From the NCBI GenBank assembly GCA_903954065.1, contig CAJBME010000234.1, forward strand, positions 1-45,598: a stretch of DNA of 45,598 bases, written 5' to 3'. The stretch comes from an uncultured bacterium (GTDB lineage: Bacteria; Verrucomicrobiota; Verrucomicrobiia; Verrucomicrobiales; V1-33). Every line of letters begins with the position of its first letter. The stretch's first letter is position 1. Both the position numbers and the translations under genes were made by a program. Under the pieces are notes generated by a model. It saw only the letters and a program-made list of their open reading frames with translations. It did no database searches and had not been told where the DNA came from. Of this stretch, positions 1 through 8,767 are shown in pieces.

Positions 1-90
1 AGTCCCCGCCAGCAGGAGGCGTGACAGAGCGGGTTTGCAGGTTGACCGGGTGGCCGTTGCTCCACCGCCAGGCTTTGTGCATGTTGTGTT

Positions 91-702
91 CTACAGGCCG
101 AGATATTCCCAAGTAATTGCGTTACCGAACGCCCTCGCCTGAACTGCCTCTACCTGCTGTTGGGAAAGTCGTTCCGCAAGAGCATCCCGTATGTCTTCAT
201 TTATCCGCACTATCTCTCCCAAATACCGTGCGTCAGAACGGACCTCTGTTTCGACGGACGAAAATCGATCATCATCCGGGAAGTCAAGAAATCCAGTTCG
301 ATGAAAGCAAAGAGGCATTCTGATAGCCTCAAGATTTGCGTCAATCACACGAAAATCGAAACGAGCTTCGGACCTTAGGCATCTAATTGCAGCATCTAGA
401 CAAGTGCAAAAATCCAACGCAAGAGTGGCTTTGAGATTATCGAACTGCTCGCCATCGGGTGTAGAATTCAGGATTCGCTCAGCAAGTTCTGGTCCGGGAG
501 CGTTTGAAGAGGCAACAGCACTCCAAACGCTTTCGAGAACTAGGCCTAAATTTTCTGGTGGATCCCAATGTTCCTCCGACAAAAAATTGGAGTAGAGAGG
601 ATAGAGCCGCTGAGACGCCGCAACAAAAACCAAAGATGCACGCTCAATCGAGACTCGCTTGAGCGATTTGGCGAGCGTGTCAACATCGTCCTCGAATCCC
701 AT
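91..702 (-). CDS. Candidate immunity protein for the adjacent RHS toxin (DUF416/YjaG-like?)
   Basis: A 203-residue soluble, acidic protein with no signal peptide or membrane segment. Its start lies 5 bp after the RHS stop codon. A GAGGAT ribosome-binding sequence inside the last RHS codons sits 11 bases upstream of the ATG, so the two genes should be co-translated. In polymorphic toxin systems the gene directly after the toxin tip normally encodes the cognate immunity protein, and that is the basis of the functional call. The N-terminal pattern (about residues 15-65: helix with RASLVFVAASQRLYPLYSNF, then a WDPPENL segment and a Trp-containing helix) reminds me of the DUF416/YjaG family, but I cannot confirm this without a profile search. 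It would act in the cytoplasm by binding the deaminase tip. The gene is well supported; the function is inferred from position. Confidence 0.65.
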   Translation of the reverse strand: MGFEDDVDTLAKSLKRVSIERASLVFVAASQRLYPLYSNFLSEEHWDPPENLGLVLESVWSAVASSNAPGPELAERILNSTPDGEQFDNLKATLALDFCTCLDAAIRCLRSEARFDFRVIDANLEAIRMPLCFHRTGFLDFPDDDRFSSVETEVRSDARYLGEIVRINEDIRDALAERLSQQQVEAVQARAFGNAITWEYLGL

Positions 703-707
703 ATCTG

Positions 708-3700
708 TTAATCATCCTCGGTTCGAAATTTCTTAGGCGCAGATTCTCCAACAGCAATGGTTCGCCGATTTCGGGAAGGCTCGCTCAAACCAGCATTATT
801 CACCTTCTTTGCGACTTGGCCAAGGAACGGACTTTCCTTGATTCCCCTTTCCGCGAGTTGACCAGCACAATTGTGTTCAGAGGGTCCACATGGTGCGCGT
901 TTATAAGTTCCAACTGCGGTCAGATCATCCTTGGCCGCCATCAAATTCTCTTCGGCGTGGTGCCCTCGCTTCGTGGGAACTCGTTCCAAATTCAATTTGT
1001 CCGCCATTTCACGCTGTCCCTTGTCAAAGGCATTACTCGACCCAACTGACAAACGGCCTTCACTCAGTGCAATGACTCCCTTTCGGGTGTCTTCCGCTAC
1101 TTCTCGTGCGGATTTCGTCATCCCTTTCCCGGTAACGGCAACTTGAACCGCTGAAATGGCAGCTCTTCCGTAATTTCCGTCTTCCACCGCTTCGGTAGTA
1201 GAAATGGCAGCTTGCGCTGTCGACACTGCCGTATCTGCCCTATCAATTGCGACCGCCGCCTTGATTGCGACTTGACCAACCTTTCCGGCCCGCGCAGCAA
1301 GGGCCGCGGTTCTGATTGCGACTCCGCCGCCCATGCCTCCGGTCGCGGCATCGGCGAGCAGAGCGGCCCCATTCAGCGCCATTCTTCCCGAGTAGTCAGC
1401 TCCACTGATGTTTCCGCTCGCGTATTGGTAGGTGTCGTAAACCGCGAATCCTGCGGTAACAATCGCGCTCCAAAATAACCCTTCGGGGTCGAACTTTGTC
1501 CAAGGATTCTGGTTGACATATGTGTAAAGGTTTGGCCCGTCGACGAATCCGGCCGGATCTCGTGTGATAAACGCGCCTGTCTCGAGATCTCGGTAGCGGA
1601 ACCCTTCGTTAAGAAGGCCGGTGGGATCTTCTTCTTTGGTGTTGGCCTTGTGTCGGGTAACGGCTGTTCCCATCTGCTGAGGGTGGGATCCAAACGCCTC
1701 GTAGGCCGCTTGGTAGGTAGGAGTCGTGCCGGGTGTGTTGGCCGTTTGAGTGGTGACGTCGCCCCGACTGTTGAAATTGAAGTAAGTGGGCTGGGGGCCT
1801 GAGACCGAGTACGGAAGGGCGTAGAGGATGCCTCCAACGCCGCCTCCCATGTCTGATCCCCGAATAATTTGCAGGGCCAGGGAGGTACCAGTAGTGCCTG
1901 TCCCCGAATACTCGAGCACTGAAAGCCCTCCCGAAAAGACGATTCGGCGCGCCAAGCCGCCTTCGGGGAAAGGGGTTCCATTAATCAGCGTTGCTGGCTC
2001 GTGCCTGACTACCCGGCGCGTGCGGTAGTCGTAGGCATAACGGTGGGTTCTTGTCTGGCCGGTGCCGGAATCTGACTGTAACACCTGCGTGAGGCGACTA
2101 AATGGGTCGTAGCTGTAGGTGGTCAGCACCGTGGTCGCGGAATCCGCCCGGGTTGCGCGGTTGCCAAAGGCATTGTAAGTGAAACCGACGGTGCCCCCCG
2201 TTCCGGGCCGCACGAATTGCTTGATCTGGTTGGAGGCGATTCCGTTTGTGCCATCCCCGATTGTGTATGTTGTCGTAAGCACCGTCCCGCCGTTTATCTG
2301 CTTGGACTCGGTCAAGCGGTTGTTGGCCTTGTCATAACTCCACGATGTGATGGTAGTTGTTGATCCAACGACAGCTGTTTCAGACTGGAGCCGGTAGGTT
2401 CGGTCGTAGGCGTTGGTCACAGTGCGTGAGGCAACTCCTGTCGAAGGATAGGTCTCCACGATGCGGGCCAAATTGCTGGCTGCGTCGTAACTCTGGGTGG
2501 TTGATTGGAACACTACTGGCGAGGAACCTGGCCCCTTCGCCTCAATAGAGTTGACGCGGTTGAGGACGTCGTAGCCACGGGTTTCGGTCACTCCATTGGG
2601 AAGGCCCTTGGTCACCGTGCTGCCATTGCGGTTGTAGCCGTAGGTGGTGGTGCGCGTGGTCGAAGAACCAGTTTGTGTGTCAACAATTTGCGTTGGCCTG
2701 TTGTGGGAATCGAAGGCCGTTGTGAGGGTTCGCTGTGTGCTTTGGTAGGTGATTGTCAACCGGTTACCCGCGACGTCATACTGGCTGGTGTTGGTGAGCC
2801 CGGCCGAGTTTTCGGTGAGGATACGGTCCAATCGGTCGAAGGTGTACTCAACACGTCGAGGAGTACCTCCGGAATCGGCGGCCTGTTCCACCTTCCACAT
2901 ACGGTTTAATTCATCGTAACTTCGGGTGCTGTTGTCGGCTGCAGTGCCGCCGGCAACCACTGTGGTTGTTGTGAGCCTTAGTCTGTTGTCGTAGCTGTAG
3001 GAAAATTCAAGCCCGCCTGTGGCGTTGGGATATAGACCCTCCTTCCGCGAAATTTTAACGACGGCGTCGTAAACATCAATTTCCACGGTGCGAACATCCG
3101 GCTGTCCCGAACCCGGCACGGCTTCCGCATCGTGCACAGTCGTTTTGAGACGGTTGATCCGGTCATACGTAAATTGGGTGACGCAGCCCTTGGCATCGAT
3201 CAATTTGAGGCGGTTGCCTACCACGTCGTAGGTGTATTTGACGATGATGTCATTGGAGTTGTTTGACACACCCGCCGAACCGCTGGTCACCACCACGGGG
3301 TTAGTCTTGGTGGCGATCAAGCGGTTGCGACGATCATAGGCGTTGAGAGTCTTATTGCCCAGCGGGTCCTTCACATCCACAACGTTGCCCACTGGGTCAT
3401 AGACCGTTTCGGTGACGAGTACTTGCGTGCCACCTCCGTGGACCGGGGCCGGAGGAGTGCACACCTTGACGGGCCGGCCTACGTAATCGTAATCCGTGGT
3501 AGTGGTGGCGCCTCTCGCGTCGGTCCGCTGAATGGCCAGGCCACCGGCGTCATAGATGGTGACAAACTCAGGGGAAACCACGGCACCGCCGTTCTCAGCG
3601 TCCGCCATGGGGGGTTGAATTTCCTTGGTCTGCCGGTTGCGGAAATCGTATTGGTACTGGGTCTGAAACTGCGCAGGTGTGCCTCCCGACACATTGCCGC

Positions 3701-6700
3701 GAGGTGGCACAATGGTCGCAACGTTCCCACCGGTGTCATACGTCCACATGGTGATGGGGGCGGCTGCTCCCGAAGCTACACCGGATACTGGATCTGGGCC
3801 GATCTCTGAATACTTAAGACCCGCGCTCGTATATCGGGTCAGGGTTTCGCGTAAAAACGTGGTGTTGAACAAGCTGGAGACGCGGGTGACCAACCCCGCC
3901 ATAGTGTAGGTAGTCTCCGTGGCCGAGGTGTCGGGCTGGGTGACGCGAAACGGGCGGTTGAGAAAGTCAAAGACCGTCGCTGTTTGGTTTCCTCGTGGAT
4001 CCGTGGACGATACTTGGTTGCCCACCTTGTCATAACCAAACTGGCTGACCGCCCATTGTCCCGATTCATACTCATGCCCTTCGGCCGTCTTGCGTCCTAG
4101 CGCGTCGAAGATGATACGCGTGGCCATGTCCCCCGGCCCTTGAATGCGGGTGGGACGGTAAACCGAGGAATCGAACACACTGCCGCCAGGATAGGTCTGG
4201 CTGGTGGGTGCCCCAGGAATGACTACTGTTGTCTCGTAGAAAAATTGGGTGACTGCCGGTTCATTCAGGGAGCTGTCGCCGCCGAGTGCTACCGTGGTTT
4301 GAGTTCGTCTATTGATCGCATCGTAGAGATGCTGGGTAACGGTTCCACGTGGATCGGTTTCGGTGGCCAGAGAACCCAGGGCAGTTTGGGTGTAGGAGGT
4401 GACGAGATCTACGTCTGATGCGGGTAAAGTGGGTTTGGCCTTGACTGTTTTCGTAGTCAACCGGTTTAAGAGGTCATAGACAAACCGAGTTTCCACGCCG
4501 CGCTCGTCGGTTTCAGTCAGCTTATTCCCGCGTGTATCGTAAGTGAATTGACGGGAGTCCGTGCCCGGTTGCGAAGTGGATCCATGGCCGGAGGAGGTGA
4601 GGCGGCCGTCACCGTCATAGCCAAATGTGGTGTAGCTGCCGCGCCTGTCTGTCGCCTTCGTCTTGCGGCTCCACAGATCGTATAAATAGCTGGTGGCCAA
4701 ACGGTCAGAGGCGACAACGGTTCCTGTTGTTTCCTTGGCGACCAGTCCATGAGCGCCTCGATCAAAAGTCGTGACGAGAGGTACCAGCGTACCCGAGGAA
4801 TTTGTGGTGCCTGACTGCACGGTGCTGGTTAGCATGAAAGCGCGGCAACCAAGGTCGTAAGTAAAATCCGTCACTTTGTTGGCAGAGGCCGGGTCAGAGG
4901 GGCCTTTCACGATGGTTTCTTTCACCCTCCGTCCCCAAGTGGCGTCCAATTCGTACGTGGTTTTCCGTCCCTCTTCGTCCACAATTTCAGTCATTACCCT
5001 TGACCAAGCCTTGCGGTGACGATCCGACTGCGGTGGAGGGTCATAAGTGGCGGAGGAGGAATAATACTTGAAGGTCTTGGTGTAGCTGATGGCCCCAATC
5101 AGCTTGTTCTGAGCCGTCGGCTCAGGGTAAAACTTTGCAAAATAGTCCCCAGTGGCGTAGACGGCCGGTAGCCAAGGGATAAAATACCGGATGTCCCACA
5201 CATCGGCATGTTCAAACAGGGTCTCGGTGCCGCTAAGGTCGATGGTCCGTTTCAATGCCATCATCGCCTTATCATCGAAATAGAAGGATTCTTGACCGAA
5301 CGGCGAGGGATTGATGATTTCCAGCTTCGTCCATAGAAGTAGTGCATCCCACCGCCTCCGGCGGCCGTCATTTTCTGGGAAGAACAGATCTTCAAACTCG
5401 TTGGCGTTACGCACCACAGGCACACTGAACTTCCATGTACGAATCTGGCCTGTCGTGTCCGTTACCTTGTTCTCACGCAGAGCGGTACCCTGGGCGAGGG
5501 TAAGGTAGCCCAGACGGCGGTTGATGTTTGTCTCCCAGTCAGGCTCGAAGCGCGACTTCCATCCGTTTAGTGGCAGCAGGACCTCTTTGACCACCTTGGG
5601 TAGCCCGCACACTACTGGCCACTGCACCACACCGGAGGGATTCCTGACACCTTCCAGGCGGGATTGATCGTCCTGATAGGTGAAAGTATAGATGGCTTTT
5701 TCTGGCCCGACCCCGGAGGCAATGGTATTAGCGCACAAGAAGTAGTAGTTCTGCGACTTGTTTTCGGCGGCTGCCGCAACCAGATCAACTTGTGATGAAT
5801 TGGCGTAGGTGTATTCCCGGATTTTCCCCATCGGGCTGGTCACCTTGGTCAACCTCCATAAAGTGCCGGAGGCCCCGTTGGGACCCGCTGCCGGCAGTAT
5901 AATGGAGGAATAATCATAAACCCAAGGGGCCGCTCCCGGTTGGCTTGGGTCGTTCAGTTTGATGGCCGTGATTTTCCCCCCCTTGTTGGGATCGCGCGTT
6001 ATGTCTAATAGTCGAATGTCACCCGCTACATTGGCCTCGATCTGATCCGGTATGATCCCGTTGTTGCCGATGTTGTAAACGTACCTTAGCATTACCCGCG
6101 CGGCATCAGTGTCCAAAACTCCTTGAGCATTAACGGTTGAAACGGAATATCGGTCAATGACGTGGGTCAGCCGCGCAAAGGCTTCAATCACCGCGTCGCT
6201 GCTGCTCGGGGTGTCCGGATTGGTCAGATAGGACCGTTGTGTTAATCCGCCAAATGGAGCGCATGCCTGAAATCGGAGGGTGGTGCCGAACTTGCGACGG
6301 AATACGTATGTCCACTTTGACCTGTTCAGGGGCTCCATGGGATCGGCGAAGGCTTCCAGCGTCATCAGGAAGCCCTCTTGCTCGCTTTGGTTGTCAGGTA
6401 ATGGAAGAAAACCCGGTGCTTGGCTTTGCGCTGGGGGAATAATACCGGCTTTGTTCCATACAACAGCGAACCTATGGGTAGCGCCGTTTTCATCGGTTAC
6501 CACTGCGTAATCCGGATCGCGTGGGTTCATTGGCGGCGACGCCGTCCCCTTCTGCAACCAACTGAATCGCACGTTGGCTGCCAACCCTGTTGTCCAACAT
6601 GGGCCGAAGGGACGGTCAACGGCATCCTGGGCAGGGAAACCGGGTCCATCCGTCCAAATCTCCTGCGAAAGGGAACGCTTCACCCCGAGGGCCAGTTCGT

Positions 6701-7178
6701 CGCCTACGAGTGGGATGTAGATGTCGGAGGTGTCGTGACGCAGATTAAGGGTCAGCGCATCAACGAAAGTTTCCTCGGTGGACTCATCCGTCTCAGGTTT
6801 GGCCTGGGGCTTTTCATCGGGGGATGGCAACCCGTTGAGGGCGATCTTCCGGTGGAGGACGCCTGAGGCATCACGCAGGGAGAGTTTCAGCGCAAGGCTG
6901 GTCGGATCTGACGCGCTGGAACTGGACGACGCACTTGACCGCGAACTGCGTGAGGAATTGCTGGAGGAGCCTGACGATCTGCTGCTCAGCGAGGAGAGAA
7001 TGATCGAAGATTTGTAGCTGTTGCTATTGCTTCCACTGCTCGTGCGGGAGCTAGGCCTGGAGGATCCGGAGGGCTGAGGCGGCGAAGAAGAGGGGTTTGG
7101 CGGTGATCCTGAGGGACCAGGAGACCCGGAAGGAACAGTCGAAGGGGACGGCGACGTTTGGGGAGAGAGGCTGGCCAT
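708..7178 (-). CDS. RHS-repeat polymorphic toxin with C-terminal deaminase-like domain
   Basis: A 2156-residue RHS/YD-repeat protein. Residues 1-95 are a Ser/Pro-rich low-complexity tail, and no signal peptide is visible. Residues of about 120-780 are an N-terminal region I cannot assign. From about 790 to 1800 run many YD repeats (for example SYLYDLWSRKT and FGYDGDGRL), which in this family form a hollow shell that encloses the toxin. The RHS-associated core ends with TRDPAGFVDGPNLYTYVNQN and then DPEGL near residue 1901. The following 255 residues are the variable tip: a hydrophobic Ala/Gly-rich pretoxin segment, then a deaminase-like signature with HAE at 2074-2076 and PC-x6-C with cysteines at 2097 and 2104. 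In that fold, His and the two Cys bind zinc and Glu is the proton donor. The likely target is a nucleic-acid or nucleotide base, which is an inference. The export route is unknown because no VgrG, PAAR or T6SS gene is visible. The immunity candidate follows after 5 bp. Confidence 0.88.
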   Translation of the reverse strand: MASLSPQTSPSPSTVPSGSPGPSGSPPNPSSSPPQPSGSSRPSSRTSSGSNSNSYKSSIILSSLSSRSSGSSSNSSRSSRSSASSSSSASDPTSLALKLSLRDASGVLHRKIALNGLPSPDEKPQAKPETDESTEETFVDALTLNLRHDTSDIYIPLVGDELALGVKRSLSQEIWTDGPGFPAQDAVDRPFGPCWTTGLAANVRFSWLQKGTASPPMNPRDPDYAVVTDENGATHRFAVVWNKAGIIPPAQSQAPGFLPLPDNQSEQEGFLMTLEAFADPMEPLNRSKWTYVFRRKFGTTLRFQACAPFGGLTQRSYLTNPDTPSSSDAVIEAFARLTHVIDRYSVSTVNAQGVLDTDAARVMLRYVYNIGNNGIIPDQIEANVAGDIRLLDITRDPNKGGKITAIKLNDPSQPGAAPWVYDYSSIILPAAGPNGASGTLWRLTKVTSPMGKIREYTYANSSQVDLVAAAAENKSQNYYFLCANTIASGVGPEKAIYTFTYQDDQSRLEGVRNPSGVVQWPVVCGLPKVVKEVLLPLNGWKSRFEPDWETNINRRLGYLTLAQGTALRENKVTDTTGQIRTWKFSVPVVRNANEFEDLFFPENDGRRRRWDALLLWTKLEIINPSPFGQESFYFDDKAMMALKRTIDLSGTETLFEHADVWDIRYFIPWLPAVYATGDYFAKFYPEPTAQNKLIGAISYTKTFKYYSSSATYDPPPQSDRHRKAWSRVMTEIVDEEGRKTTYELDATWGRRVKETIVKGPSDPASANKVTDFTYDLGCRAFMLTSTVQSGTTNSSGTLVPLVTTFDRGAHGLVAKETTGTVVASDRLATSYLYDLWSRKTKATDRRGSYTTFGYDGDGRLTSSGHGSTSQPGTDSRQFTYDTRGNKLTETDERGVETRFVYDLLNRLTTKTVKAKPTLPASDVDLVTSYTQTALGSLATETDPRGTVTQHLYDAINRRTQTTVALGGDSSLNEPAVTQFFYETTVVIPGAPTSQTYPGGSVFDSSVYRPTRIQGPGDMATRIIFDALGRKTAEGHEYESGQWAVSQFGYDKVGNQVSSTDPRGNQTATVFDFLNRPFRVTQPDTSATETTYTMAGLVTRVSSLFNTTFLRETLTRYTSAGLKYSEIGPDPVSGVASGAAAPITMWTYDTGGNVATIVPPRGNVSGGTPAQFQTQYQYDFRNRQTKEIQPPMADAENGGAVVSPEFVTIYDAGGLAIQRTDARGATTTTDYDYVGRPVKVCTPPAPVHGGGTQVLVTETVYDPVGNVVDVKDPLGNKTLNAYDRRNRLIATKTNPVVVTSGSAGVSNNSNDIIVKYTYDVVGNRLKLIDAKGCVTQFTYDRINRLKTTVHDAEAVPGSGQPDVRTVEIDVYDAVVKISRKEGLYPNATGGLEFSYSYDNRLRLTTTTVVAGGTAADNSTRSYDELNRMWKVEQAADSGGTPRRVEYTFDRLDRILTENSAGLTNTSQYDVAGNRLTITYQSTQRTLTTAFDSHNRPTQIVDTQTGSSTTRTTTYGYNRNGSTVTKGLPNGVTETRGYDVLNRVNSIEAKGPGSSPVVFQSTTQSYDAASNLARIVETYPSTGVASRTVTNAYDRTYRLQSETAVVGSTTTITSWSYDKANNRLTESKQINGGTVLTTTYTIGDGTNGIASNQIKQFVRPGTGGTVGFTYNAFGNRATRADSATTVLTTYSYDPFSRLTQVLQSDSGTGQTRTHRYAYDYRTRRVVRHEPATLINGTPFPEGGLARRIVFSGGLSVLEYSGTGTTGTSLALQIIRGSDMGGGVGGILYALPYSVSGPQPTYFNFNSRGDVTTQTANTPGTTPTYQAAYEAFGSHPQQMGTAVTRHKANTKEEDPTGLLNEGFRYRDLETGAFITRDPAGFVDGPNLYTYVNQNPWTKFDPEGLFWSAIVTAGFAVYDTYQYASGNISGADYSGRMALNGAALLADAATGGMGGGVAIRTAALAARAGKVGQVAIKAAVAIDRADTAVSTAQAAISTTEAVEDGNYGRAAISAVQVAVTGKGMTKSAREVAEDTRKGVIALSEGRLSVGSSNAFDKGQREMADKLNLERVPTKRGHHAEENLMAAKDDLTAVGTYKRAPCGPSEHNCAGQLAERGIKESPFLGQVAKKVNNAGLSEPSRNRRTIAVGESAPKKFRTEDD

Positions 7179-7337
7179 GTCCGAATGAAGGTGGGTGTTT
7201 CTATGAGGGGATTTTCGTTAGCCAAACCCTGTTCTTGTGCAAGAAGAATTTGCGGCGGCCCTTCCCGCATGCTGCTCCAAGCAGCCGACGAAAGCCGCTT
7301 GAACAAGCTCCCTTTGCCTGCTAGACAGGACTCCTCT

Positions 7338-8168
7338 ATGGAGGGAAACGAGTGCTACAAATTCTCAACGATCCAACGGTACATCAGCAAGACCTCTGCC
7401 GCGCCGATCAGAAAAATAATCGAGATCGGCGCGAACGTTGGAAGGGTGACGCGCGAAATGCAGGGTTACTTCCCCGAAGCACACATTGTCGCCTTCGAGC
7501 CAGTTGAGCATTACTTCCTGCAGTGCCGGGCAGCAACCGCCGACCTGGAGAATGTGACCATCCACCACAAGGCGGTGACGTCACAGCATTTGTATCACGA
7601 CGATTGCGGGGCGACTCCAAGAAACCAGCCTTGCCGGCCCCGCCTCCTCCTTGGACTGCCAGAAGCCGGAGGAGGATGGGAAGGAGGTTCAATGCTGGTG
7701 CCCGGCGACCATCCCGCAGCCACGGGCTCCGACGCACCATTCGGATACGCCAAGACAAAATCAGACGTTGAAGTGCTGACCTTGGCGGATGCACACGCAC
7801 TTTGCGGCGGCGGTGAGATCGACCTGATGAAGCTCGACTGCGAAGGATGTGAGAATCATGTGCTCGGGTGCGCCGAACCGGACCTGCTCTCCATGTTTCG
7901 GTTCATGACGGGTGAATACCACAACCTGCAGCGCTTCTATCAGGTTATGCGTGGTAAGCTTTTTCATACCCATAAGGTGAATCTGGTGGGGGACGCCGTA
8001 ATGGGTGCCTTCTTTGCAGAGCGCTTGGAGGGCACCGGGGACGGGATTCTGCTGCATGACAAGTCAGGCATGCTGCAATCACGGCCGTGGTTGGGGCCGC
8101 CTATTGACTGGCATATTTTTGACCCGGCCTACGTGGCCGAGGAGGAGCGGGGATTTCACGGGATTTAA
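7338..8168 (+). CDS. FkbM-family SAM-dependent methyltransferase
   Basis: A 276-residue protein from the ATG at 7338. The open frame extends upstream to 7158, but those codons overlap the divergent RHS gene and carry no conserved sequence. An AGGA lies 7 bases before the ATG at 7338, so I chose that start. The Rossmann SAM-binding motif is at residues 27-35 (KIIEIGANVGRVT), followed by the acidic strand-2 end (VAFEP, about 51-55). The FkbM hallmark IDLMKLDCEGCE lies in the second half, where the family usually has IDLLKIDVEGAE. FkbM enzymes O-methylate sugars or natural products. With three glycosyltransferase genes following on the same strand, methylation of a surface glycan is the likely role. 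The stretch of about residues 90-125 is Gly/Pro-rich and atypical, but the frame stays open. Substrate unknown. Confidence 0.82.
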   Translation: MEGNECYKFSTIQRYISKTSAAPIRKIIEIGANVGRVTREMQGYFPEAHIVAFEPVEHYFLQCRAATADLENVTIHHKAVTSQHLYHDDCGATPRNQPCRPRLLLGLPEAGGGWEGGSMLVPGDHPAATGSDAPFGYAKTKSDVEVLTLADAHALCGGGEIDLMKLDCEGCENHVLGCAEPDLLSMFRFMTGEYHNLQRFYQVMRGKLFHTHKVNLVGDAVMGAFFAERLEGTGDGILLHDKSGMLQSRPWLGPPIDWHIFDPAYVAEEERGFHGI

Positions 8169-8767
8169 TCAAACATTGGTCGCCACATTCTTGTCTGGAC
8201 TGCCGCCATCCGGAAACACCAGTGAGGCGGACACGCCATGGCACATTGCGTGATTTTGGGCGTGGCGATTCCGGTGTGTGTTTCCTGCCAGAATCTGCCC
8301 TGATCTCGCGGGGAGCATCCAGCCGTTCTGGCTGGCTTTCGCTCCAGGCCGCAACGCCGTGCGGGCGGATTTTTAGATGTGTCGAATCCTGCTTGAAATG
8401 CAACGGTTGGCTGATAAACGCTTCTTGCGGTCCACCCAGAGATGCCATCCCGCATGCCCGTCCTTTTACCTTCCAACTGCCATTCAACTTTCTCCGACGA
8501 ACCACTGAAGGTCGCAAGTCGGTGTTCTGCCGTCCGCGCGGCAGTGCCCCACAAGGCTGGAGCCGCCTGGGGCCTGCATGCGGCTCAGACCGGCCTTTCG
8601 CCCTCAGGACCTCGGCCGACTAAGCCCCGCAATTTCGCGCATATAGCGCGGACCCTAGCTGTGGCGGACTCCGACACTCCCGGAGACCCGCTGGCCGCAT
8701 TTCACCAGCGGGGCGAAAACGCATTTCACGCCGTTCCGCAACAACTTTTCCAGAAGGGAGGAAGCTC
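8169..8767 (+). other. Gene-poor 600-bp spacer
   Basis: No gene is supported here. Open frames occur on both strands but are mutually overlapping, arginine-rich, and lack start signals or recognisable motifs. One hairpin stands out at 8687-8712 (8-bp arms CCCGCTGG/CCAGCGGG, 10-base loop). It lacks a T-run, so it is not a convincing intrinsic terminator. The last 15 bases hold the strong ribosome-binding site of the next gene. The stretch could be a decayed gene or a long leader. Confidence 0.5.
8757..8762 (+). promoter_or_regulatory. Strong ribosome-binding site GGAGGA
   Basis: GGAGGA lies 5 bases upstream of the ATG at 8768 and decides that start over the in-frame ATG at 8777. It is the best Shine-Dalgarno match noticed in this window; most other genes here have weak ones. 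Confidence 0.8.

Noticed and set aside
7158..7337. Longer FkbM methyltransferase starting at 7158
   Set aside because: Would overlap the RHS gene start and adds Cys/Arg-rich residues not expected in the family.
8101..8554. Overlapping minus-strand frames downstream of the FkbM gene
   Set aside because: Several frames are open at once with Arg/Pro-rich content; no start signal or motif, so treated as non-coding.
8687..8712. Hairpin as an intrinsic terminator of the FkbM gene
   Set aside because: Stem is good but there is no T-run, and it lies more than 500 bp after the stop codon.
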